IMG/VR virus record: IMGVR_UViG_3300023109_000096
Location: 1 to 28,219 of that record
Source: a virus
Reading direction: 5' to 3' (one strand)
DNA: 28,219 nucleotides
Shown: piece after piece, positions 22,734 through 28,219 of the stretch
Position numbering within the stretch: position 1 is the stretch's first letter
Layout: each line of letters starts with the position of its first letter
Position numbers and translations under genes: made by a program
The notes under the pieces: model-generated
What the model saw: the letters and a program-made list of their open reading frames with translations, nothing else
What the model was told of the DNA's origin: nothing
The model's database searches: none

Positions 22734-22762
22734 TTTACTTTTACCTAAAAATGGTTTATAAT
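22734..22762 (+). promoter_or_regulatory. Early-type promoter before 22793
   Basis: The -35 TTTACT (22734-22739), 17 bases and the -10 TATAAT (22757-22762) lie in the gap after the PrimPol-like gene, preceded by an A-rich tract and CAC as at 16034. AGGAGAT (22781-22787) then serves the ATG at 22793. Confidence 0.8.
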
Positions 22763-22792
22763 ATATTATAAAATCAAAAGAGGAGATATATT

Positions 22793-23047
22793 ATGAATCG
22801 CACCAAACATTACAAATTCACTGTAAATATGGAAAACGGATCACCGGTTGGTGATACAGTTGAAACCCTTCGTAAACAAATATCTGAAGCAAATAAAACA
22901 TCTGTGAAAAAACGTTATATTAAACTTCAGGCTCGTGGACCTCGTGCAGTACACTCACTTAGAGATTTTGGTAACAGTTGGAGATATGATATGTTTCTCC
23001 CTATGAAGTATGCAGTTACTGCCGACGTTTATGTTTATAATCGGTAG
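22793..23047 (+). CDS. Small basic phage protein, unknown function
   Basis: This 84-residue protein is strongly basic (many Lys and Arg in KKRYIKLQARGPRA, WRYDMF and YNR). It has beta-strand-like ends (HYKFTVNMENG, then YAVTADVYVYNR) around a helix (VETLRKQISEANK). The charge suggests nucleic acid binding, but no named domain is recognised. It has its own promoter and a strong AGGAGAT site. Its end (TAGGAGAT) contains the ribosome binding site of the GIY-YIG gene ten bases later, so both are one operon. Confidence 0.65.
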   Translation: MNRTKHYKFTVNMENGSPVGDTVETLRKQISEANKTSVKKRYIKLQARGPRAVHSLRDFGNSWRYDMFLPMKYAVTADVYVYNR

Positions 23048-23057
23048 GAGATAATTC

Positions 23058-23759
23058 ATGGCTGAATTTGGTAATAAGGATTTTTGGTCAAGTCTAGGCC
23101 AATATGTTTACGGTTATAAAAACCCAGAAACAAATGAGTGGCTATATATTGGCAAAGGTAATGACAATCGTGGTTCAGCTCATGTAAAACCTAAGGGTTA
23201 TGATATCAATAATCTTTATATCATTGCAAGAAATTTAGAATTATTTGAAAATAAAAAGGATTGGCAGTCATTTTTGCTAGAGACATTTTTAATTGAAGCA
23301 AATAATCCATCAGATAATCGCGCATCAGGTCACTATAAGGAGTGTTTTATTATGTCACGTTTTTCAACTTTATTTAAAGACTATAAGGATGGCCAATATG
23401 ATAATTTTCAAGAATTACCACAATGGTATATTGAAAATTATTCTAAATTAAAAGGTCGAATTAATGTTCTCTCTGTTAAATCTGGTAACACTTATATTCA
23501 AGGCCAGACCAGAAATTCTATGGAAATGCGGTTTTATGTGGATGCAATATCAGATCAGGTAACACAAGTCAATTTTTCCATTTGGGATGCGAAAGGAGTA
23601 AATTTAGAAGAATCTGCAGATGCTTTAGTATTAATTCTTAAAGAATCTGGCTATGATGATGTAAGTGAAACTGGTAACAGAAAAGCTCATAAAATCTTTG
23701 AAATTAATGAAACCGATGTTCAAAAAGTAATCGAACTATTTGATGAATTTTATAGTTGA
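23058..23759 (+). CDS. GIY-YIG nuclease-like protein (LEM-3-like)
   Basis: The N-terminal ~90 residues match a GIY-YIG nuclease fold: GQYVYGYKNPETNEWLYIGK supplies the two strands (YGY at 18-20 and YIG at 30-32), NDNRGSAH the arginine (R38) and His (H42), and SFLLETFLIE the metal-binding Glu (E75 or E80). The spacing and the KGNDNR stretch resemble the LEM-3/COG3680 type rather than T4 Seg homing nucleases. The C-terminal ~100 residues (LKGRINVLSVKSGNTYIQGQ onward) are of unknown fold and may bind DNA. It could act in host DNA degradation, repair or exclusion of rival phages. Activity is inferred from the motif only. Confidence 0.7.
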   Translation: MAEFGNKDFWSSLGQYVYGYKNPETNEWLYIGKGNDNRGSAHVKPKGYDINNLYIIARNLELFENKKDWQSFLLETFLIEANNPSDNRASGHYKECFIMSRFSTLFKDYKDGQYDNFQELPQWYIENYSKLKGRINVLSVKSGNTYIQGQTRNSMEMRFYVDAISDQVTQVNFSIWDAKGVNLEESADALVLILKESGYDDVSETGNRKAHKIFEINETDVQKVIELFDEFYS

Positions 23760-23789
23760 TGCATTACTATATACTGTGTGAGGTAAAAA

Positions 23790-24014
23790 ATGCCAGTAAA
23801 ATATGATGATAATTGTAGTATCACCTGCACTGATACTGATCAAACACAAACTGCTTATATCCTGGAATATAGAAAAGGAAACAAATTGGTAGTTGCAATT
23901 GCAGGTAATAAAATCAATATGAACTGGAATGGTAAGGTATATGTGGGAAGTGCTTCTCGCATGGAGTTTACTTCTTCTGGTCCAAAAGAAATTGTATATA
24001 AGGAAACAAGATGA
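23790..24014 (+). CDS. Small beta-rich protein, unknown function
   Basis: This 74-residue protein is predicted to be mostly beta strands (AYILEYRKGNKLVVAIAGNK, WNGKVYVGSASRMEF, KEIVYKET) with a central NxxWNGK turn, and has no membrane segment. GAGG about six bases before the ATG is the ribosome binding site. The stop overlaps the dehydrogenase start (ATGA), which suggests coupled translation. The short gap upstream contains TATACT (23770-23775) as a possible -10 with a poor -35. Function unknown. Confidence 0.6.
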   Translation: MPVKYDDNCSITCTDTDQTQTAYILEYRKGNKLVVAIAGNKINMNWNGKVYVGSASRMEFTSSGPKEIVYKETR

Positions 24015-24835
24015 AAAATATTGCTATTATCGGTCACGGATATGTTGGTAAGGCCGTTGAATATGGATTTCAAACTCAGTGGGTGAAACAAACACTTATT
24101 GATCCAGCACTCTATGGCAACAGCTTAAATGATCTACGAGGTACACGAGTTGATGTTGCATTTGTTTGTGTCCCTACACCTATGGATAAAGATGGTTCTA
24201 TTAACTCATCCATTGTAGAAAAAACCGTAAATGATTTAACTGCAATTACTACGGGTTTGATTGTAATTAAATCAACTGTCATTCCAAGTGTTGTTGCAAA
24301 ATTATCTGAATCTAATCCACAGGTAATTTATAACCCAGAATTTCTTACAGAAAAGAATGCACTGGATGATTTTATTAATCCACCGATGCATGTATTTGGT
24401 GGTGAAAAAGGTGCTACCGCCAAACTGGAAGAAATTTATAAAGAACACTCTCGATGTAAACCATGTAATGCATTCCATATGACTGCACTAGAAGCATCAT
24501 TTGTGAAATATGGAATTAATTCATTCCTTGCTACCAAGGTTTTATGGATGAATCAGTTTCAGGATCTTTGTGATAATTATCATGCTAAATATAATGTCGT
24601 TGCTAATGCAATTGGTTCTGATGCTAGAATTGGTCATAGCCATATGCAAGTGCCTGGTCCGGACGGCCGTAAAGGATATGGTGGTGCGTGTTTCCCTAAA
24701 GACACAAAAGCCTTTGCACATTTTGCCGAAGGTCAACTTACAGTACTCAATGCTGTCATCGAAGAAAATAATATCTATCGTTCTGCCTATGAATTAGATG
24801 ACCGTGAAAAAGAACAGAATGTTGTTTACATTTGA
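24011..24835 (+). CDS. UDP-glucose 6-dehydrogenase-like enzyme (short form)
   Basis: This family oxidises UDP-glucose to UDP-glucuronate (or GDP-mannose likewise) with two NAD+. Visible are the Rossmann motif IGHGYVG (G8-x-G10-x2-G13), FVCVPTPMDKDG, IKSTVIP, YNPEFLTEKNALDDF, the central-helix lysine and asparagine in SFVKYGINSFLATK (K166, N170), and the catalytic cysteine in GYGGACFPKDTKA (C227). At 274 residues it lacks most of the C-terminal sugar-nucleotide domain of the bacterial enzymes (~390-440). Short forms like this occur in marine phages. Substrate preference is not certain. It starts inside the upstream stop and is followed by an epimerase under its own promoter. Confidence 0.85.
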   Translation: MKNIAIIGHGYVGKAVEYGFQTQWVKQTLIDPALYGNSLNDLRGTRVDVAFVCVPTPMDKDGSINSSIVEKTVNDLTAITTGLIVIKSTVIPSVVAKLSESNPQVIYNPEFLTEKNALDDFINPPMHVFGGEKGATAKLEEIYKEHSRCKPCNAFHMTALEASFVKYGINSFLATKVLWMNQFQDLCDNYHAKYNVVANAIGSDARIGHSHMQVPGPDGRKGYGGACFPKDTKAFAHFAEGQLTVLNAVIEENNIYRSAYELDDREKEQNVVYI

Positions 24836-24853
24836 TTAGGTATGTGTTATAAT
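24825..24853 (+). promoter_or_regulatory. Early-type promoter before the epimerase gene
   Basis: The -35 TTTACA (24825-24830), 17 bases and the -10 TATAAT (24848-24853), with TGT before the -10, overlap the end of the dehydrogenase gene. AAGGAG (24862-24867) lies six bases before the epimerase ATG. This promoter probably also serves the cytidylyltransferase, the coiled-coil ORF and uvsX. Confidence 0.8.
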
Positions 24854-24873
24854 ATACACATAAGGAGAAATAT

Positions 24874-25830
24874 ATGGCTAAAATTGCAATTACTGGCCTA
24901 GCAGGTTTTATTGGTTTTCATCTAGCACAAAAACTACATGCCGCTGGACATCATGTTATTGGGTTTGATAATTATAATGATTATTATGACCCACAACTAA
25001 AAAAAGCACGAGCATCAAAACTGATTGATAATTGTGGCATTGTAGTTGAGAAAGGTGATCTAATAGATGCAGAATTTATGAATGACTGGATTAAATATAA
25101 AAGACCAGATATTGTAATGCATCTAGCAGCCTATGCCGGGGTTCGCCATTCTATGGTTGAACCAAATAACTATATTCAAAATAACATTGTTGGTACTCAT
25201 AATCTTATTGAAGCTTGTTGGGCCAATGATGTTAAAAAAGTAGTATATGCATCAACTTCTTGTGTAATGGCTGGTAATCTATTGCCATGGAATGAAAGTG
25301 AAAAATTAGGATATCAATTAAATCCCTATGGTTATACCAAGGCAACAAATGAATCCCAATTCATGGCCTCAACTATTCCTACAACAGTAGGTCTTAGATT
25401 CTTTACAGTCTATGGTCCGTGGGGTCGTCCTGATATGGCACTTTTTGATTTTACTCGCAAGATTATTGCCGATAAGGAAATTGATCTATTTAACTATGGT
25501 GACATGATTCGTGACTTTACATATGTCGATGATATTGTCCAAGGAATTTGTATTATTATAGAAAAAAGTTTGAAAGATACCTTTGCAAAAGAAATATATA
25601 ATATTGGCAATGGGAAACAAGTCCAACTTATGGACTTTGTAAAGAACATTGAAAAACAACTTGGTCGTACGGCAAAGAAAAATCTTGTTCCAAAACATCC
25701 TGCAGATACTCATGCAACATGGTCTGATACCACAAAATTACAGGCTTTAGGATACAAGGCTGAAACACCTATTGAATTAGGTGTGGAAAAATTTGTCGAA
25801 TGGTATAAATCATATTATGGAGTAAACTGA
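24874..25830 (+). CDS. UDP-glucuronate 4-epimerase-like SDR enzyme
   Basis: This 318-residue extended SDR has the NAD motif GLAGFIG (G8-x2-G11-x2-G14), FDNYNDYYDP, the AAYAGVRHSM segment, STSCVMAG with the catalytic Ser/Thr, and NPYGYTK with Y152 and K156. LRFFTVYGPWGRPDMALFDF and DMIRDFTYVDDIV follow. The DNYNDYYD..LK..R stretch and GRPDMA are characteristic of UDP-glucuronate 4-epimerases, which make UDP-galacturonate. The preceding gene could supply its substrate. Its length equals bacterial enzymes, so it appears complete. The stop overlaps the next ATG (TGATG). The substrate remains a family-level inference. Confidence 0.85.
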   Translation: MAKIAITGLAGFIGFHLAQKLHAAGHHVIGFDNYNDYYDPQLKKARASKLIDNCGIVVEKGDLIDAEFMNDWIKYKRPDIVMHLAAYAGVRHSMVEPNNYIQNNIVGTHNLIEACWANDVKKVVYASTSCVMAGNLLPWNESEKLGYQLNPYGYTKATNESQFMASTIPTTVGLRFFTVYGPWGRPDMALFDFTRKIIADKEIDLFNYGDMIRDFTYVDDIVQGICIIIEKSLKDTFAKEIYNIGNGKQVQLMDFVKNIEKQLGRTAKKNLVPKHPADTHATWSDTTKLQALGYKAETPIELGVEKFVEWYKSYYGVN

Positions 25831-26282
25831 TGATTGTAGCTCTTACTGCATCAACATTTGATCTTTTACATGCAGGTCACATTGCAATGTTGAGAGAAGC
25901 AAAAGCACAATGCGATCATCTTATTTGTGCTCTTCAAGTTGACCCAAGTATGGATAGACCAGAAAAAAACTCTCCAGTACAAACATTGGTTGAAAGACAT
26001 GCTCAATTATCAGCAGTAAGTTTTGTTGATGAGATTATTCCATATTGTACTGAGAGTGATCTATTAGATATATTGAATATGTATCCTATCAATATTAGAA
26101 TACTAGGTGAGGAATATAGAGATAAAGACTTCACCGGTAAGGATGAATGCCGTAAACGCGGTATTCAATTGTACTTTAATAAACGTGAACACAGGTTTAG
26201 TTCTAGTGATTTGCGTAAAAGAGTAGCAGAAAAGGAAGCTAACAATGCCACAGACTCAAGATTGGATAAAAGAAAAATTTAA
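25830..26282 (+). CDS. Glycerol-3-phosphate cytidylyltransferase-like enzyme
   Basis: This 150-residue nucleotidyltransferase has the HxGH motif in FDLLHAGHIAM (H14-A-G-H17) and the second signature HRFSSSDLRKRV (121-132), as in TagD-type enzymes that make CDP-glycerol from CTP and glycerol-3-phosphate. GEEYRDKDFTGKDEC and GIQLYFNKREHRFSS fit that subgroup. In bacteria CDP-glycerol feeds teichoic acid or glycan modification; related proteins can also use other alcohol or sugar phosphates. The start overlaps the epimerase stop. The 3' end overlaps the next ORF by 38 bases. With the two upstream genes it forms a nucleotide-activated precursor module. Confidence 0.82.
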   Translation: MIVALTASTFDLLHAGHIAMLREAKAQCDHLICALQVDPSMDRPEKNSPVQTLVERHAQLSAVSFVDEIIPYCTESDLLDILNMYPINIRILGEEYRDKDFTGKDECRKRGIQLYFNKREHRFSSSDLRKRVAEKEANNATDSRLDKRKI

Positions 26283-26451
26283 ACAAGAACAGGTTCTTGG
26301 TGTCAATGCTGAATATAATAATATGCGGTTAACTAGTGAAATTGAACAATTGAAAAATAGAATTAAGCAACTTGAGACGGATATGGCATATAATACTTAT
26401 GCCACTAGCCCTGAAGAACAACGAATATATGATTTAAGGAGAAAAGATTAA
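26245..26451 (+). CDS. Small coiled-coil protein before uvsX
   Basis: This 68-residue protein has a central heptad-like helix (MRLTSEIEQLKNRIKQLETD) that should form a coiled coil. AAGGAAG (26232-26238) lies six bases before the ATG, inside the cytidylyltransferase gene. The end of the ORF contains AAGGAG, the ribosome binding site of uvsX, whose ATG follows one base after the stop. Coupling suggests co-regulation with uvsX. Function unknown. Confidence 0.65.
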   Translation: MPQTQDWIKEKFKQEQVLGVNAEYNNMRLTSEIEQLKNRIKQLETDMAYNTYATSPEEQRIYDLRRKD

Positions 26452-26452
26452 C

Positions 26453-27502
26453 ATGTCAATTATGGACAAACTCAAGAAGAATTCAAAATTAAAAGCTACA
26501 GAAATTCTTTCTGAGTCTAAATTTTTTAATGAAAAAGACATGGTTGCAACTGATGTGCCTATGGTTAACGTAGCACTATCTGGTTCTACTGACGGTGGTT
26601 TAGCGCCAGGGCTTACGGTCCTGGCGGGCCCATCAAAACACTTTAAAACATCATTTGCCCTACTAATGGCAAGTGCGTATATGAAAAAATATAAAGATTC
26701 AGTAATGCTTTTTTATGATTCAGAGTTTGGTTCTCCACAAGCATACTTTGAACAATTTGAAGTAGATACATCTCGTGTATTACATACTCCAATTACAAAT
26801 GTGGAAGAACTTAAATTTGATCTTATTGGTCAATTGGAAGGCTTGGATCGTAAAGACAAAGTTATCATTGTCATTGATTCTATTGGTAATCTTGCTTCTA
26901 AGAAAGAAATGGAAGATGCGATTAATGAAAAATCAGTGGCAGATATGTCTCGTGCAAAGGCTTTGAAAGGCCTTTTCCGTATGACAACACCTTATCTTGC
27001 CATGAAGGATATTCCATTACTTGCAGTTAACCATACCTACCAAGAGATTGGATTGTTCCCTAAGGCTATTGTATCTGGTGGTACTGGCATTTATTATTCT
27101 GCCGATCAAATTTGGATTCTAGGTCGGAGACAAAACAAAAAGGGCACAGAAGTCACGGGTTATGATTTTGTAATCAATGTTGAAAAATCTCGGTATGTAA
27201 AAGAAAAATCTAAAATTCCTATTACAGTATCCTGGGAAGGTGGGGTTGAAAAATACTCTGGTCTTTTAGATGTTGCTATGATTGGTGGTTATGCACGAAA
27301 GCCTAGCAATGGTTGGTATGAAGCAATGGATCCATCAACTGGAGAAGTACTGACTGGTAAAACGCGTGAAGCAGGTACACTTGAATCTGAATTTTGGAAT
27401 CCAGTTTTTGAAAAAACAGACTTCAAAGATTATATTAAAAGAGCATATACGATTGGTTATAAATCAGAAATTGACATGGACGCATTGGTAGATGAAGCAT
27501 AG
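26453..27502 (+). CDS. uvsX: UvsX recombinase (RecA-like)
   Basis: UvsX forms filaments on single-stranded DNA and exchanges strands in phage recombination and repair, assisted by UvsY (4150-4599). The 349 residues compare with about 390 in T4. The Walker A is AGPSKHFKTSFA (58-69), the Walker B VIIVIDSIGNL with D142, and further RecA-type segments are FYDSEFGSP, LLAVNHTYQEIG and VSGGTGIYYSADQIWIL. The acidic C-terminus (SEIDMDALVDEA) is like other UvsX proteins and may contact gp32 or UvsY. An internal ATG at 26462 is possible but further from the ribosome binding site. The 3' end overlaps the next ORF by 11 bases. Confidence 0.94.
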   Translation: MSIMDKLKKNSKLKATEILSESKFFNEKDMVATDVPMVNVALSGSTDGGLAPGLTVLAGPSKHFKTSFALLMASAYMKKYKDSVMLFYDSEFGSPQAYFEQFEVDTSRVLHTPITNVEELKFDLIGQLEGLDRKDKVIIVIDSIGNLASKKEMEDAINEKSVADMSRAKALKGLFRMTTPYLAMKDIPLLAVNHTYQEIGLFPKAIVSGGTGIYYSADQIWILGRRQNKKGTEVTGYDFVINVEKSRYVKEKSKIPITVSWEGGVEKYSGLLDVAMIGGYARKPSNGWYEAMDPSTGEVLTGKTREAGTLESEFWNPVFEKTDFKDYIKRAYTIGYKSEIDMDALVDEA

Positions 27503-27803
27503 TGAAAATAAAACCTATTCACTAATACCTGGTGATGATGGTGATCAACATTGGAAAGTAAGATTCCTTGAAGGACCTTATTCAGAAACTACAATTCAAT
27601 ATGGGGCAATTAGTATTGATGGTCCGGACGATGGCAGAACGACCTTTAATTTTCTTATTGAATCTTCTCCGGATGAGGATTTAACGGTTGAGGATGTTGA
27701 TTTACAATTATGGGCAGGTGATGTTTTACATGAAATTATCAGAGATGCAATTGAAAATGATTATGCAATCTTAACCGATAAGGAAGATGAAAGTGAAAAA
27801 TAA
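27492..27803 (+). CDS. Conserved acidic protein downstream of uvsX
   Basis: This 103-residue acidic protein starts within the uvsX end. It has a beta-rich first part (YSLIPGDDGDQHWKVRFLEG, YSETTIQYGAISIDGPDDG, TTFNFLIESSPDEDLTVEDV) and a C-terminal helix (LHEIIRDAIENDYA). Similar proteins commonly follow uvsX in marine T4-like phages, but no function is known to me. No strong ribosome binding site precedes the ATG, so translation may depend on reinitiation after uvsX. The stop overlaps the next gene, which carries its own AAGGAAG. Confidence 0.65.
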   Translation: MKHSENKTYSLIPGDDGDQHWKVRFLEGPYSETTIQYGAISIDGPDDGRTTFNFLIESSPDEDLTVEDVDLQLWAGDVLHEIIRDAIENDYAILTDKEDESEK

Positions 27804-28219
27804 ATTCGCTAGATTTAATCTATTTCCTAATGATTGTTTCAATACCGAACTAGATGATATTGAAAATGATAATATTGCTAAGTATGCATATGAGTTAAAA
27901 GCATTAGATAGTAACGGTGTTAGAAAACCGGCTGAGGATGGATGGCAAAGTAGTGACATCATTTCACCTCCATTTCATTATGAAAATCTAATGAAAAATA
28001 TTTGTGAAGCTATGGATGAAGTTTGTGCACAACTGCAGCTTCCTCCAGTACAACTTTACAATACGTGGATCAATATTAATCCGCCTAACACATATATTGA
28101 TTTGCATACGCATGATAATGCTCTTTTTTCTGGTGTGTACTATATTAAAACTCCAGAAAATTGCGGTAATATTGTTTTTAAAAGAATGGATAATGCACGA
28201 TATTTTATGCCACTTATCA
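27787..28219 (+). CDS. 2OG-Fe(II) oxygenase, 3' partial
   Basis: The visible 144 residues run off the window end. NTWININPPNTYIDLHTHDN followed by ALFSGVYYIKTPENCGNIVF matches the putative 2OG-Fe(II) oxygenase family found in many marine phages, with a metal-binding HxH-type pair (H107, H109) and the conserved SGVYY strand. The distal His and Arg should lie beyond the edge. The ATG at 27787 sits directly behind AAGGAAG, which is too close. The in-frame GTG at 27793 has better spacing (eight bases) and may be the true start. It overlaps the preceding gene by about 17 bases. Substrate unknown; phage members are thought to hydroxylate proteins or small molecules. Confidence 0.82.
   Translation, partial: MKVKNKFARFNLFPNDCFNTELDDIENDNIAKYAYELKALDSNGVRKPAEDGWQSSDIISPPFHYENLMKNICEAMDEVCAQLQLPPVQLYNTWININPPNTYIDLHTHDNALFSGVYYIKTPENCGNIVFKRMDNARYFMPLI

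Noticed and set aside
23748-23775. Possible promoter before the 74-residue gene
   Set aside because: The -10 TATACT is fair, but the -35 is poor and the spacer does not match the 17-base rule of the other nine promoters.

Overview
The window is a dense block of an AT-rich, T4-like myovirus genome. Every gene I support lies on the + strand, intergenic gaps are below 150 bases, and most neighbours overlap or abut (ATGA, TAATG, GTGA and TTGA junctions). The gene set (uvsY, uvsW, 55, 47, 46, 45, 44, 62, regA, hsp20, 43, uvsX) is the replication, recombination and late-transcription core of T4-like phages. The order, the short gp62, the Hsp20, the MazG-like protein and the glycine-rich fibre proteins resemble marine T4-like phages of cyanobacteria or SAR11. 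No photosynthesis or other host-specific gene is present, so the host stays open. I saw no tRNA, rRNA, CRISPR array, insertion sequence or integrase.

Layout. 1-4083: end of a structural (late) region. It holds two small tail/fibre-type proteins, the first cut by the window edge, then two large glycine-rich adhesin-like proteins separated by two small proteins that share an R-x-x-R-[ND]-A-W motif. 4099-7220: recombination, with uvsY, uvsW and two conserved unknown genes. 7314-10910: the late sigma factor gp55, a 59-residue AbrB-like protein, and the Mre11/Rad50-like pair gp47/gp46. 10883-14493: sliding clamp gp45, clamp loader gp44/gp62, glutaredoxin, a small membrane protein, the RegA repressor and a 2OG-Fe(II) oxygenase-like protein. 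14515-16026: a leader hairpin, Hsp20 with a chain of very small coupled ORFs, a clear rho-independent terminator, then a cysteine-rich protein and a T4-type lysozyme. 16034-19322: DNA polymerase gp43, a cupin and a MazG-like pyrophosphohydrolase. 19307-26282: an accessory block with two glycosyltransferases, a PrimPol-like protein, a GIY-YIG nuclease-like protein, a UDP-glucose dehydrogenase-like enzyme, a UDP-glucuronate epimerase-like enzyme and a glycerol-3-phosphate cytidylyltransferase-like enzyme. 26245-28219: UvsX, two small genes and a second 2OG-Fe(II) oxygenase cut by the window end.

Regulation. Nine promoters share one architecture: TTTACA-like -35, exactly 17 bases, TATAAT -10. 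They stand before uvsY, 55, 45, 44, 43, the TET-associated-type glycosyltransferase, the PrimPol-like gene, the 84-residue/GIY-YIG pair and the epimerase. None is in the structural part, which is presumably transcribed late by gp55-programmed polymerase. At the PrimPol-like gene the -10 box ends six bases before the ATG, which predicts a leaderless mRNA.

The most unusual part is 18604-26282. Two glycosyltransferases, three nucleotide-sugar or CDP-alcohol enzymes and a cupin lie close together, with 2OG-Fe(II) oxygenases elsewhere in the window. This suggests a phage-encoded route to glycosylate either its DNA or a surface polymer. That is inference; the individual family calls rest on visible motifs.
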